Below are positions 11,591 through 22,938 of a DNA stretch of 64,000 nucleotides, piece by piece. Both the position numbers and the translations under genes were made by a program. The stretch's first letter is position 1; every line of letters begins with the position of its first letter. Source of the DNA: Saussurea involucrata (lineage: Eukaryota > Streptophyta > Magnoliopsida > Asterales > Asteraceae); the NCBI GenBank assembly GCA_033807775.1, contig CM066325.1:15743301-15807300 (forward strand), in the 5' to 3' direction. The notes beneath the pieces were generated by a model. That model worked only from the letters and a program-made list of their open reading frames with translations. It was not told the DNA's origin and ran no database searches.

Positions 11591-12949
11591 TGATCCACCA
11601 TCATGCAAGTATACATCTTTCCAGGATGACCCTCCCCTTTTATGTCTACACACACTAGGGTAATTTTCTCAACTTTCAACCCCCTGATCCAAGGCTTCTG
11701 CTTCAAACATCTTAAGCAGTTGTCGACTTCAACATCAATAGACAACATGATGGTGCTTCCAAATCTTCCCGTCAGCAAAGGTTCCTAACGGGACCTACTC
11801 CTTCCAACATATCATAAACAACTTTATACTCCGCCGTCCTCACTTGAAAGAAACTCAAGACTCACCTGGAGTGAGGTCACCTTACAAGGCCAGTCCCAAG
11901 TTCTCAGGCTCAGCGCTAACGATATTCATCAAAGAATCTCAATGTTACAAAACGAGTCACTAAAATAAATATTCCAAAACACTCGCGACCGACACATTTC
12001 CACTCTCGAAACCCTTCCTTATCTTTGAATGTAATAATCTCTACGACCTAGTGAGTTCATAACCTTCATGCATAACGACGTGATAATTTAAATCATTCTG
12101 CACATTTTAACATAAAAACAACTCTTGGAACCAACTTGGGTACACATGACCCCAACACTCTCATAACTCCAATGCCTTGTACAACGATCTCGAGAATCGT
12201 TCGCATGCAACTTTTCAGTAAAACACAATCTTACTCAACCAAAACGACGTTGTTACAACAGAAACATATTGAATGAAATCTTTTCCCATATGACTAGAAA
12301 AGTTTTGAACGAAATCACTTACACGAAGTAAATCAGTCGGCTCCCTCACTCATTTACGATATCAGCTTGTCAATACTCATTTTGATTATAAAAACCTTGC
12401 AGTAAAACGCTTTCATGAATTTCGCAATGAAGATTTTCTCAACATGAAAAATAGCGGTATAATTCGCAAATCACTAAGTTCAATTTTTTTATTTTGCAAC
12501 GTAAATAGTACTGTCTTTTCCTTTAACCACACGCTTGCACACGTCGACTCATTTCCAAAAAGAAATTCGTTATTTACGTAATTACTTTTAATCATTAAAA
12601 AGCTCGTGTAACACTTATAAGGACACAATGCATGAAACTCAACTTGCAATTGAAGGCTAATCACTCTAACAAGGTCACCCGTTGTACCCACACAACTTAT
12701 CATTGGCACTCTACCTTGACCAACGGTCTCTCTCTCGTCCTTTCAACCACTTGCTATACATGCATTTCACCGCCTACCTGCTCAACCATCCCATACAGTT
12801 TTCGTCTTGACCAAATACTTCACATTCTACCCCTACACATGTTTCAATCCAACACTGATATCTTCCCTTCATTGATCCTGCCACTAAAAAGCTCGACTAA
12901 AGAGTCAGGGCTCCAATCCTCCACTCGCTCTTGAATTGAAGCTTTCAAG
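11591..12949 (-). other. Interior of A, non-coding remnant
   Basis: It is homologous on the minus strand to G1 around 1530-1990 (for example the GAACTCACTAGGTCGTAGAG region at 12046-12065). No gag or pol motif is readable in any frame. Confidence 0.6.
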
Positions 12950-12954
12950 ATTCC

Positions 12955-14297
12955 TGTTGGTGCAAGTGTACCCAGCTTTAAATATTATGATATATTTTTG
13001 GTACACATAAAATCACATCTCCATATTTATTTTGATGATTACAAAACACACCGCATTTTTTTGTTATCTAATATTTTATCTGAGTGTGCAGATATTTAAA
13101 TGATCTCGATAATTTTTTATCTGAAGAATCCAAGTCTGAAGAGTTTCGTCATTTTATTTTAAAATGATAAACACCCTAAAATATTTTATCACTTGGATAT
13201 TTCGTATCTATATAAATATATTTGAATCAAATATATATATACAATATTTTTTTATATATATTAAATCACTTGATATATATATATATATGTTGCTACTGTT
13301 CTTCATTAATTGCAAGAAGTGTGTTCAGCCGTTGTAACCCTGCGTTGCCTTGCTCTCATTGGACAAATCTTCAGGCGGTATACCGCCAAGGTCTTCGCGG
13401 TATACCGCGGGTACTGTTCACCTGTCACATCCTCTGCATTTGAAGCTTCTATTGTCAGAAACCCTATCAGGCGGTATACCGCCATGTGCAACGCGGTATA
13501 CCGCGGGTACACAATGCCGTTTGTTTGTGCAGGTTGACCTTCTCATTTGCTGTACTTTGTCTGACGCAGGTATACCGCGATGGTCTGGCGGTATACCGCG
13601 AAACTCTCAAGACTGATGATCATCCGGTATAAATACAAGCATCCAGCAGCCTTCAATGTTACACCAAACTTCAGCAATAAATTCTCCCTCAGCATTTGAT
13701 TATTATTCTGCTGCTTTCTTACTCACACTAAATCACTTAAACTGATAAAATTAATTTTTTGAGCAAGAAATCTTGAGTTGATAGCAGATTAAAATCTCTC
13801 GATTAGTTGAATCAGCAACACAACTCAAGTGATCAAACTCTCTAAAAATATCCAAGTGATAAACCTTATTCAAGAGTGATTATTCATATTAAAATTTATA
13901 CCCTCTTGTAAGTGTTTGAATTAGAGTGAGTGATCCACATTAATCTCTCAAAGAAGAGTGTTTCGCGTTTGTTGTATTAAGGTTTGTGTTTCTACCGTAA
14001 AGAACACGTTTCGTATTGGATCTCCGAGAAGTGTTATTTTCTCGAGGTGGACTAGCCAACTTTGTGTTTGGTGAACCACTTTAAAAATATCGTTGTCAAG
14101 TATTCTCTTTCCCTTATCTCTTTACATTTCCGCTGTGCATTTAAATTATATCTGTTTATATAATTGTTGTATATTTACTTGTTTATACTCTGCTTTATTT
14201 TTACTGTATTGTTTGTACTGTATTTATTTGTTCAAAGATTTTTTGAAAGAAAAAGATTTTAAATACAACCTTACCCCCCCCCTTAGGTTGTCCAACA
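12955..14297 (+). repeat. 5' LTR of B (1343 bp)
   Basis: It runs TGTTGGTGCAAGTG to TTGTCCAACA and is nearly identical to 19824-21163. It contains six GGTATACC palindromes followed by a TATA box. Confidence 0.95.
13374..13635 (+). promoter_or_regulatory. Palindrome array and TATA box in the U3 of B
   Basis: The palindromes GGCGGTATACCGCC (13374, 13470) and CGCGGTATACCGCG (13396, 13492), plus two shorter ones at 13569 and 13588, lie directly upstream of TATAAATA (13628-13635). Palindromes come in pairs, one GG..CC and one CG..CG. The position argues for promoter or enhancer elements. The same set lies in the 3' LTR with TATA at 20494-20501. Confidence 0.75.
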
Positions 14298-14299
14298 TT

Positions 14300-14312
14300 T
14301 GGTATCAGAGCA
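14300..14312 (+). promoter_or_regulatory. Primer binding site of B
   Basis: TGGTATCAGAGCA starts three bases after the LTR end and is complementary to the initiator tRNA-Met 3' end. Confidence 0.93.
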
Positions 14313-14355
14313 GGTCTTTCAAAATATTCTGCATATTTTTCTCTTATTCTTCTAA

Positions 14356-16266
14356 ATGGCTCAACAAACTAATATCGTGTTTTCAAAACCTCCTTTGATA
14401 GATACTGAAAAGTTTGGCATTTGGGCCGAGCTATTTGAATGTCACGTGCGTGGCAAAAATCAAAAGATTTGGAATATCATAGAAAAAGGAAATTTTAAAC
14501 CCACCATTGTGAAAGATGATGTTTATATTGATAAACCTATAGATGACTGGACTACTTCTGATGAAGCTCATTTTTGTTTAAACTTTGAAGCTAAGAATAT
14601 ATTATATGCTGCTTTAACAACTGACGAAATTGAAAGAGTATATACATATAAAACTGCAAATCAAATATGGGAAAGTTTAAATAATACTCATCGTGGAAAC
14701 ACGGAGGTTAAATCTAGTAAAGTAAATATTTTAGTTCACGATTATGAACTATTCGAAATGAAACAAGATGAGTCAATTGACTCAATGTTTAAAAGATTTA
14801 ACCTTATTGTGACTACTTTGAAAGGTTTGGATCGCACTTATCCTAACGAGGACTATATAAGGAAAATCCTACGAGCCCTTCCTTCGGAGTGGATGCAAAA
14901 GATAACATCCTTAGAAGACTCCCGTGACCTTTCCATAATGAAGATAGATGACTTGATCGGTAATCTTAAAGTGCATGAAATTGCACTTAAAAGAAACAAA
15001 GATCGGGAGCAAGTTAAAAAGAAATCAATCGCTCTCAATGTCTCAACACCAAAAGATGAGAAGAAAAAGGAGAAAGCTAGCTCCTCGAAAGATCCATCCG
15101 AAACTCTCGATGAAGTCGCCATGTTGGTAAGAAACTTTTCCAAATTTCTTAATAATAATAATAAATTTTCTAACAATGGCAGATTTCAAAGAAACGGTAA
15201 CTACCGTCGTGGTGGTGAAAATCGAAGTCGTAAGTTCCATAAACGAGACGAAAAAGTTAAGAAAAATGGCGACTCGAGTGAAGACGATAAAGCTAAGCCA
15301 AAGAGAGGCTTTTGCTACTCATGTGGTGACAAAGACCACTACGCCAATGAATGTCCGAAAAAGAACAAGTTCCAAAAGAAGAAGGAGAAAGCCTTCATTG
15401 GAGGCGCGTGGAGCGAGAGTGAAGAAGAAGATGACTATCAAGCCATTTGTCTTATGGCCGATAGCGACGACGAGGTAAAATCTTCTTACTCGGATTACGA
15501 TAGTGATTATGAAAGTGATAATGAAAATAATCTTGAAGAATTATATGAATCTTTTCATAAAATGGCCGCACTTGCAAATCGTTACCAAGATGAGAATGCT
15601 ATGTTAAAAGAAACTGTAAATGCATGTAAAAAGGAAATAAAAAATGTTAAACAAAAATCTGAAAATGATATGGATATAATTGCTAAATTAGAAACTAAAT
15701 TAGGAGAAAAAGATTTTTGTAAATCTTGTGATGCTTTAAATAAAGAAATTGCATGCTTAAATAAAAAATCACATGAAAATATTATTTGTACAAAATGTGA
15801 TATTCTTGAGAATGAGATTACATGCTTAAAGGCTAAATGTGCTTCATATGAAAAAGATAACATGCTAGCTAAAGCCTTTGAAAGTAGCAATGAGAAAGTT
15901 CTTAACATGCTTAATATGCCTAACCGTATAAAATGTAGAAAAGGCATTGGTTCCAATACTTGTGTTGATAAATGTTCATGTATACCCATCAAAAGATTTT
16001 ATGAATCACCTAAAGTAAATACAAGAAATCAATATGTGCAAAAACCTCCGTATGTGCGTAAAATAAATAATGTAAATTATAATACGAGAAAACCGTATGC
16101 TCGCATGTACCATGATAAATATTCTAAACCTAATAATAATGCGAATGTAAATGCCTGTTTTTATGTGTATGATAAATATAATCGCAAAATTAAAATGGTA
16201 AATAAATGGATTCCAAAAGGAATGTTTAGTAATGATAATCCCGGTGGTATGCGTTTATGGTTTTAA
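14356..16266 (+). CDS. gag: Gag protein of Sirevirus B (636 aa)
   Basis: Structural protein that would form the cytoplasmic virus-like particle and bind element RNA. The N-terminal ~230 residues are a copia Gag core (FGIWAELFECHVRG, LPSEWMQKITSLEDSRD, DDLIGNLKVHEIALKR). A basic, Ser-rich linker follows. A CCHC zinc knuckle (CYSCGDKDHYANEC, about residues 318-332) is followed by an acidic stretch and a long Lys/Glu-rich region with several CxxC pairs (FCKSCDALNKEIACL, ICTKCDILENEI), probably coiled coil. The C-terminus has KWIPKG, a motif usually just upstream of the protease in copia polyproteins. ATG at 14356 is 44 bp after the primer site. The stop falls before pol, which is in another frame. 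It is 75-80% similar by eye to the gag of C. Confidence 0.95.
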   Translation: MAQQTNIVFSKPPLIDTEKFGIWAELFECHVRGKNQKIWNIIEKGNFKPTIVKDDVYIDKPIDDWTTSDEAHFCLNFEAKNILYAALTTDEIERVYTYKTANQIWESLNNTHRGNTEVKSSKVNILVHDYELFEMKQDESIDSMFKRFNLIVTTLKGLDRTYPNEDYIRKILRALPSEWMQKITSLEDSRDLSIMKIDDLIGNLKVHEIALKRNKDREQVKKKSIALNVSTPKDEKKKEKASSSKDPSETLDEVAMLVRNFSKFLNNNNKFSNNGRFQRNGNYRRGGENRSRKFHKRDEKVKKNGDSSEDDKAKPKRGFCYSCGDKDHYANECPKKNKFQKKKEKAFIGGAWSESEEEDDYQAICLMADSDDEVKSSYSDYDSDYESDNENNLEELYESFHKMAALANRYQDENAMLKETVNACKKEIKNVKQKSENDMDIIAKLETKLGEKDFCKSCDALNKEIACLNKKSHENIICTKCDILENEITCLKAKCASYEKDNMLAKAFESSNEKVLNMLNMPNRIKCRKGIGSNTCVDKCSCIPIKRFYESPKVNTRNQYVQKPPYVRKINNVNYNTRKPYARMYHDKYSKPNNNANVNACFYVYDKYNRKIKMVNKWIPKGMFSNDNPGGMRLWF

Positions 16267-16609
16267 ATGTGTTATGTATATGTATTATATATTATATATA
16301 AGTAAAATATTGTTATTTATACTTTTTATACTATTCATATATATATATACCTACGTACTGCACATATATATATACATTTTATTTAATTCTTTTAATTCTT
16401 ATATATATATATTATGTTTGTTTAATGTGTTATATATATATATATTAATATGGTTTGATGTATTATATATTGTGTAATGTATTATATATATATATATATT
16501 GTTTAACTTTATATATGCATATTGGTTGACATTGAAACTAATTGTCAAGGACCCACAAGAAATGGGGACCATAAAAGTTACATCTTCATTATTGTAGATT
16601 GACCTTGAT
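16267..16609 (+). other. AT-rich gag-pol spacer of B
   Basis: It holds (TA)n-rich sequence and then a short stretch (16548-16596) that recalls the GPKK..WVPK linker of copia polyproteins but is out of frame. It ends TTCATTATTGTAG immediately before the open pol frame at 16597. The TAG is both an in-frame stop and a plausible 3' splice site. How pol is expressed is not evident: options are splicing, internal initiation, or this copy being frame-broken. Confidence 0.6.
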
Positions 16610-19600
16610 ATGGACTGGATACTCGATAGTGGTTGCACACGTCACATGACCGGAAACAATAATCTCTTTTCTTCATATAAGTCATGTGATGGTGGACAGG
16701 TAATTTTTGGAGGAAACTCCAAAGGAAATATAATTGGTAGAGGTACAGTTTCTTGCAATAATGTTCAATTTCTTAATGTTAATCATGTTGATAATTTACA
16801 TTTTAATTTGTTAAGTGTTCGCCAATTGTGTAAAAATAATACAACTGTTGTCTTCGAAGAAGATTCTTGTAAAATCATAAAAAATGGTAAAGTTATTTTA
16901 AATGGCTTTGTAAAAGGAAATTTATATATTTGTAAAACTGTTGTATCTGATAATGTATGCTTATCTTCTATTAATGATGTTTCTACTTTATGGCATAGGC
17001 GTTTAGGTCACGCTAATCTAAGATTAATGCAAAACTTAAAAAATAAGGAGCTTGTGAGTGACCTGCCAAAATTAAAGTTTGATAATCATTTCTGTGATGC
17101 TTGTCGTGTCGGCAAACAACATCACGTTTCTCATAAATCAAAAAATGTTATTTCTACTCAAAGAGTTTTAGAACTTTTACATATGGATCTTTTTGGCCCG
17201 ATGGCTGTTCAAAGTTTTGGAGGAAATTTTTATACTTTGGTTATTGTGGATGATTATTCCCGTTATACTTGGACTTTATTTTTGAGACATAAAAATGAGG
17301 CTTTTGAAAAGTTTAAAATTTTGGGAAAACGAATTCAAAACCAACAAGGTTGTACGATTGTTTCCATACGTACGGACCATGGACGAGAATTCGATAATGA
17401 TGTACAATTTGGTGCCTTTTGTGATAAACATGGTATAACTCATAACTTTTCGGCTCCTCGAACTCCTCAGTCTAACGGGGTTGTTGAAAGGAAAAATCGA
17501 ACGTTGCAAGAAATGAGTAGAACTATGCTAAACGAACATCAAGTTCCCCAAAAGTTTTGGTGTGATGCCGTTGCTACCGCGACCTATGTGCTTAACCGTG
17601 TCCTAATTAGAGGTATCCTAAATAAGACACCCTATGAACTTTACCGTGGTAGAAAACCTTCCCTAGCTCACCTAAAAGTTTTTGGTTGTAAATGTTTCAT
17701 TTTAAACACCAAATCCTACTTAACCAAATTTGACCCCAAAGCCTATGAGGGAGTGTTCCTAGGTTATTCTTGGAATAGCAAAGCCTATAGAATCCTAAAT
17801 AAGGAGACCATGGTAGTGGAAGAATCCCTTAATGTTAGTTTTGACGAAAGTCCTCCCAAACCGAGTGCACCCTTAGCAAATGATAATATCCGTGAAGGAG
17901 ATGTCTTAGCCCAACAACTTAGTACCTTGGATTTAGGTACCCAACCTTCCACAAATAATATTGAATCTAGTGATGCCCCTCCATGCTTTATTCCACAAGG
18001 TATAGATGATCCTAACCTTAGAACCGCTCGAGGCCATCCCGTAGATCAAATTATAGGTGACCTAAACCAAAGGACAACTAGATCACAAATCCATACCCAT
18101 TGTGCTTTCCATGCTTTTATCTCAACCATAGAACCTAAAACCATAGATGAAGCTTTAGGTGATGAGGATTGGATTATGGCCATGCAAGAAGAGTTAAACC
18201 AATTTTCTAGGAATGATGTGTGGGACTTAGTGCCTAGCCCTAGTAGTCAAACCATTATTGGCACAAGATGGGTCTTCCGAAACAAGGTAGACGAGAACGG
18301 TGGAGTCACACGAAACAAGGCACGTTTAGTTGCCAAGGGGTACAGTCAACAAGAAGGTATAGATTATGACGAAACCTTTGCACCGGTTGCAAGGTTGGAG
18401 TCTATTCGAATGCTTCTCGCTTTTGCAAATGCTAAAGATTTTAAGTTATTTCAAATGGATGTTAAAAGTGCTTTCTTAAATGGTATTATAAATGAGGAGG
18501 TATACGTTTCTCAACCTCCCGGTTTTGAAAGTTTTGAAAACCCGACACATGTTTATAAATTAAAAAAGGCGCTTTATGGTTTAAAGCAGGCTCCGCGTGC
18601 GTGGTATGATAGATTAAAAACCTTTTTAATTGTTAGTGGTTATATTATGGGTAAAATTGATAATACTTTATTTGTGAAATATGTTCAAAATGATATTGTG
18701 GTTGTGCAAGTATATGTTGATGATATTATTTTTGGTTCCACTAATGAAAAACTGTGTAATGAATTTTCTGCGAAAATGACAAGCGAATTTGAAATGAGCA
18801 TGATGGGAGAATTAAAATACTTCTTAGGATTGCAAATAAAACAATGTGAAACTGGTATTTTTATTAGTCAATCTAAATATTGTAAAGATATGTTGAAAAA
18901 GTTTAACTTTGAAAATGTCAAACCCGTTGAAACTCCAATGACCACAAATTTGCAATTATCTCGTGACGAGGAGGGAAACGATTTTAATGAAAAGATTTAT
19001 CGTGGTATGATTGGTAGTTTATTATATTTAACTGCTAGTAGACCTGACATTATGTTTAGTGTATGTTTATGTGCTCGTTTTCAATCTTCACCTAAACAAT
19101 CTCACTATGAAGCTGTCAAGCGTATTTTTCGATATTTACGAGGTACTACTAATCTTGGCTTATGGTACGCAAAGCAACCCGAGTTAGAAGTAACGTGTTT
19201 TGCCGATTCCGATCTTGGTGGATCTATTGTTGACCGAAAAAGTACTAGTGGGGTATGTGCCTTTATAGGTCTCTCACTTGTATCTTGGTTCTCTAAGAAA
19301 CAACAATCCGTAGCTTTGTCTACCACCGAAGCGGAATATGTAGCCGCCGCAAGAGCATGTGCTCAAGTCCTATGGATGAAACACACACTTACCGATTTTG
19401 AGGTACACCTAACCAAAATTCCAATTATGTGTGATAACTCAAGTGCCATAAACTTAAGTAAAAATCCCGTTTTGCATTCTCGTACCAAACATATTGAATT
19501 GAGACATCATTTTTTACGAGATAATGTTCAAAAAGGCAAAATCGTGCTTGAAAAGGTTGATTCGGAAGATAATTTGGCCGATATTTTCACAAAAGCTCTT

Positions 19601-19660
19601 AACAAAAAAGCCTTCTTTAAATTAAGACTTGGTTTAGGCATGCTTGAGTATAACCCTTGA
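16610..19660 (+). CDS. pol: Pol polyprotein of Sirevirus B (protease, integrase, RT, RNase H; 1016 aa)
   Basis: Copies element RNA to DNA and inserts it. Domains in order: aspartic protease (ILDSGCTRHMTG, residues 4-15), GAG-pre-integrase zinc region (WHRRLGHANL at ~127, then C..C), integrase core with the acidic triad in HMDLFGP (~190), RTDHGREF (~254) and GVVERKNR (~293), reverse transcriptase from KARLVAKGYSQQEG (~570) with catalytic YVDD (~702), and RNase H with FADSDLGG (~866) and STTEAEYVA (~905), ending near TKHIELRHHFLRD. All key residues appear intact and there are no stops. The frame is open from 16597; 16610 is the first ATG, three codons before the protease motif, so it may not be the real start. 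Frame differs from gag by +1. Confidence 0.95.
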   Translation: MDWILDSGCTRHMTGNNNLFSSYKSCDGGQVIFGGNSKGNIIGRGTVSCNNVQFLNVNHVDNLHFNLLSVRQLCKNNTTVVFEEDSCKIIKNGKVILNGFVKGNLYICKTVVSDNVCLSSINDVSTLWHRRLGHANLRLMQNLKNKELVSDLPKLKFDNHFCDACRVGKQHHVSHKSKNVISTQRVLELLHMDLFGPMAVQSFGGNFYTLVIVDDYSRYTWTLFLRHKNEAFEKFKILGKRIQNQQGCTIVSIRTDHGREFDNDVQFGAFCDKHGITHNFSAPRTPQSNGVVERKNRTLQEMSRTMLNEHQVPQKFWCDAVATATYVLNRVLIRGILNKTPYELYRGRKPSLAHLKVFGCKCFILNTKSYLTKFDPKAYEGVFLGYSWNSKAYRILNKETMVVEESLNVSFDESPPKPSAPLANDNIREGDVLAQQLSTLDLGTQPSTNNIESSDAPPCFIPQGIDDPNLRTARGHPVDQIIGDLNQRTTRSQIHTHCAFHAFISTIEPKTIDEALGDEDWIMAMQEELNQFSRNDVWDLVPSPSSQTIIGTRWVFRNKVDENGGVTRNKARLVAKGYSQQEGIDYDETFAPVARLESIRMLLAFANAKDFKLFQMDVKSAFLNGIINEEVYVSQPPGFESFENPTHVYKLKKALYGLKQAPRAWYDRLKTFLIVSGYIMGKIDNTLFVKYVQNDIVVVQVYVDDIIFGSTNEKLCNEFSAKMTSEFEMSMMGELKYFLGLQIKQCETGIFISQSKYCKDMLKKFNFENVKPVETPMTTNLQLSRDEEGNDFNEKIYRGMIGSLLYLTASRPDIMFSVCLCARFQSSPKQSHYEAVKRIFRYLRGTTNLGLWYAKQPELEVTCFADSDLGGSIVDRKSTSGVCAFIGLSLVSWFSKKQQSVALSTTEAEYVAAARACAQVLWMKHTLTDFEVHLTKIPIMCDNSSAINLSKNPVLHSRTKHIELRHHFLRDNVQKGKIVLEKVDSEDNLADIFTKALNKKAFFKLRLGLGMLEYNP

Positions 19661-19684
19661 TAAATACTAACTCTCAAATATTTC

Positions 19685-19823
19685 ATATTTTGAGGGGGAG
19701 CATCTTTCGAGGGGGAGCATAAGCGACTTTCTTAAACCCTTTTTGCTTCGACAAAAGGGGGAGAGAAACCGAGTATGCTCTCGTGTTTAGCGTTGTGTTT
19801 GTCATCATCAAAAAGGGGGAGAT
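19685..19823 (+). promoter_or_regulatory. Multiple polypurine tracts of B
   Basis: Four tracts (GAGGGGGAGC twice, AAAAGGGGGAGAG, AAAAAGGGGGAGAT) lie between the pol stop and the 3' LTR, and the last abuts the LTR. Serial polypurine tracts are typical of Sireviruses. Confidence 0.85.
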
Positions 19824-21163
19824 TGTTGGTGCAAGTGTACCCAGCTTTAAATATTATGATATATTTTTGGTACACATAAAATCACATCTCCATATTTATT
19901 TTGATGATTACAAAACACACCGCATTTTTTGTTATCTAATATTTTATCTGAGTGTGCAGATATTTAAATGATCTCGATAATTTTTTATCTGAAGAATCCA
20001 AGTCTGAAGAGTTTCGTCATTTTATTTTAAAATGATAAACACCCTAAAATATTTTATCACTTGGATATTTCGTATCTATATAAATATATTTGAATCAAAT
20101 ATATATATACAATATTTTTTTATATATATTAAATCACTTGATATATATATATATGTTGCTACTGTTCTTCATTAATTGCAAGAAGTGTGTTCAGCCGTTG
20201 TAACCCTGCGTTGCCTTGCTCTCATTGGACAAATCTTCAGGCGGTATACCGCCAAGGTCTTCGCGGTATACCGCGGGTACTGTTCACCTGTCACATCCTC
20301 TGCATTTGAAGCTTCTATTGTCAGAAACCCTATCAGGCGGTATACCGCCATGTGCAACGCGGTATACCGCGGGTACACAATGCCGTTTGTTTGTGCAGGT
20401 TGACCTTCTCCTTTGCTGTACTTTGTCTGACGCAGGTATACCGCGATGGTCTGGCGGTATACCGCGAAACTCTCAAGACTGATGATCATCCGGTATAAAT
20501 ACAAGCATCCAGCAGCCTTCAATGTTACACCAAACTTCAGCAATAAATTCTCCCTCAGCATTTGATTATTATTCTGCTGCTTTCTTACTCACACTAAATC
20601 ACTTAAACTGATAAAATTAATTTTTTGAGCAAGAAATCTTGAGTTGATAGCAGATTAAAATCTCTCGATTAGTTGAATCAGCAACACAACTCAAGTGATC
20701 AAACTCTCTAAAAATATCCAAGTGATAAACCTTATTCAAGAGTGATTATTCATATTAAAATTTATACCCTCTTGTAAGTGTTTGAATTAGAGTGAGTGAT
20801 CCACATTAATCTCTCAAAGAAGAGTGTTTCGCGTTTGTTGTATTAAGGTTTGTGTTTCTACCGTAAAGAACACGTTTCGTATTGGATCTCCGAGAAGTGT
20901 TATTTTCTCGAGGTGGACTAGCCAACTTTGTGTTTGGTGAACCACTTTAAAAATATCGTTGTCAAGTATTCTCTTTCCCTTATCTCTTTACATTTCCGCT
21001 GTGCATTTAAATTATATCTGTTTATATAATTGTTGTATATTTACTTGTTTATACTCTGCTTTATTTTTACTGTATTGTTTGTACTGTATTTATTTGTTCA
21101 AAGATTTTTTGAAAGAAAAAGATTTTAAATACAACCTTACCCCCCCCCTTAGGTTGTCCAACA
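19824..21163 (+). repeat. 3' LTR of B (1340 bp)
   Basis: It is nearly identical to 12955-14297. Differences seen: one T fewer in a T run, a shorter TA run and one A/C change. Confidence 0.95.
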
Positions 21164-21168
21164 ATTCC

Positions 21169-21667
21169 GACACCGTCCTTCCTTACCATCCCAACTGATC
21201 TACACAACAAATTCGAGAACAAGGCCCCTACTAGAAACCAGGAGTTCTACCCTTAATCAGTTGTTCACTCTTTTCGAACCCTAGAAGTTCTTCCTTTATA
21301 CGCCTCATGACATTCCAAACAACCCTTCTTCTAGAAGATATAAGCATTATATCATGTGCGATCTCTCACGATACCTCAACCCTTTGCTATCATTGCAAAG
21401 TCAAAACTCACTACATACTACCACATCCCTAGACCTTCTCAACAAGAGCAATTGAGCACACTTATGTACCTATAAATTTGCGATGACATTGGCCAGATGT
21501 AATTCCAGATTTACCTTACATGACGGTCCTCGCTACTCTATTACTAACGCACTTAAAGTGACCTTTCCTACATGATCTTATATCTCAGTTGTGCTCCCTT
21601 ATACTCCACAGTTTAAGTTTAGGCCCACCCGGTCACCTAAATCCCTTAAACTATGGCTCTGATACCA
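21169..21667 (-). other. Interior of A next to its primer site
   Basis: The 5' end of the interior of A (element runs leftwards), with the primer site complement GCTCTGATACCA at 21656-21667. No coding potential is recognised. Confidence 0.7.
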
Positions 21668-22938
21668 ATTGTGACAACCCAACTCGAAAATGAAGCTTAA
21701 ACAACAAGAATTAACAACTCGCCAAAATGGCTCCGGAATACAACCATAAACATACAAGGTTTGCGGAACAACCTAATGCACAACTAAGATTTCTACGATA
21801 CTAAACCTGGCATACTAAAATATGTTGACTTCCTTCTAGACCCAAGCTTCGCTCTCACGCATTCTCCTTGCCCTTACTAGAGCCTTCTACTAGTGCTTAC
21901 CTGAAAAGGGTTTAATTTTTGAAAAACGAGGGTTAGACCATGAGGTCTAGTGAGCTCCCTCCACAGTTTGATGACATACATTTAAAGCAGTTTGTAACTT
22001 TCAAATATAACAACTTTAATCAAAGCTTTCAGATAACTTTACTCATGTAAATGGCACACTGAAGTCACTCGGAAGCGACAACGTGTCAGTCTCACACTGC
22101 CTTACTGAAACACCCTAAAAACAGGGTCAATTTAAACCTTGAAATTTACCATAAGTTATGATCAAAACTTTCAAACTTATATAACCTGAGGATCAAATGT
22201 AAGGTTTCTATATACAAACGTCATTACTTAAATAACTTATTAATCTAATCATAACATAACAATCAGATTAATCCAGTTATCTAAACAACCGTCCCAAAAG
22301 CATCAAAAATCTCTAGATCCTCCGGTATCTCTAAGTCTGAATCTTTCCAAAAGTTCTCGTCTCTCATTCCCGCTATTTCCCGGAGCTTGTACCTGGTAAG
22401 AAGATTCAACTTGAAACATTAGGCTTTCGCCTAGTGAGGATACTCAAATCAAAATAGAATTTAATAATTAAAACAAGAACAGATAACTCAAACCTGTTTT
22501 CACCCATCTTACCGTACGACAACTCCTTTTCAAATCGGGGAATCTACCCCACTCCCAATTTCCTACGACTAACTCATTTAATCGTAACAACAACATAAGA
22601 GTTAACTCTGAATCATTCCAGATTCACAATCAATAATCACACACAAGAAATTACAAGTCAAAACCTGCCTATTTCTTAATCAGGAAGTAGAGATTACAAA
22701 TTACTTTATGCCTATCTCTAATCTTCCTCTCATCACAGGGAAATCTCCGATCTTCCCAAATCGAAATGGGAACTATTAAGCATAACTGCTTTTTCCACAT
22801 TCCACCTTAGAATCAATGGTCCCCATGGGATTATAATATCGCGATGCTCAAATCGAGACTCATGATTCAAGGTTCACCCAATTACTAAAATTACACCCCT
22901 TTGGTCTATGGCGAGTAATCGGTTCCCATCATACCGTA

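Larger units (their letters stand above)
12955..21163 (+). mobile_element. B: Sirevirus-type Ty1/copia element, apparently full length, TSD ATTCC
   Basis: The LTRs at 12955-14297 and 19824-21163 differ by about one substitution and two repeat-length changes, so the insertion is young. ATTCC flanks it (12950-12954, 21164-21168). It has a primer site, gag, pol in integrase-RT order (Copia), several GGGGGAG polypurine tracts ending CATCATCAAAAAGGGGGAGATTG, and LTR palindromes upstream of a TATA box. The last two are hallmarks known for Sireviruses. No envelope-like frame lies between pol and the 3' LTR. Confidence 0.95.

Noticed and set aside
13306..13616. ORFs rich in RYTA, AVYR and GIPR repeats (also 20172-20561, 23239-23633, 26976-27370, 30713-31107)
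   Set aside because: Both strands give such frames because the GGTATACCGC palindromes translate similarly. They lie in LTR promoter sequence.
14853..15992. Antisense ORFs across gag of B (and the same in C)
   Set aside because: Shadows of the gag frame, with no independent start context or motif.
16232..16477. 81-codon ORF between gag and pol
   Set aside because: Encoded by (TA)n repeats, giving Tyr/Ile runs.
19661..19823. Envelope-like ORF after pol of B, expected in some Sireviruses
   Set aside because: Only about 160 bp of polypurine-rich sequence separates pol from the LTR.
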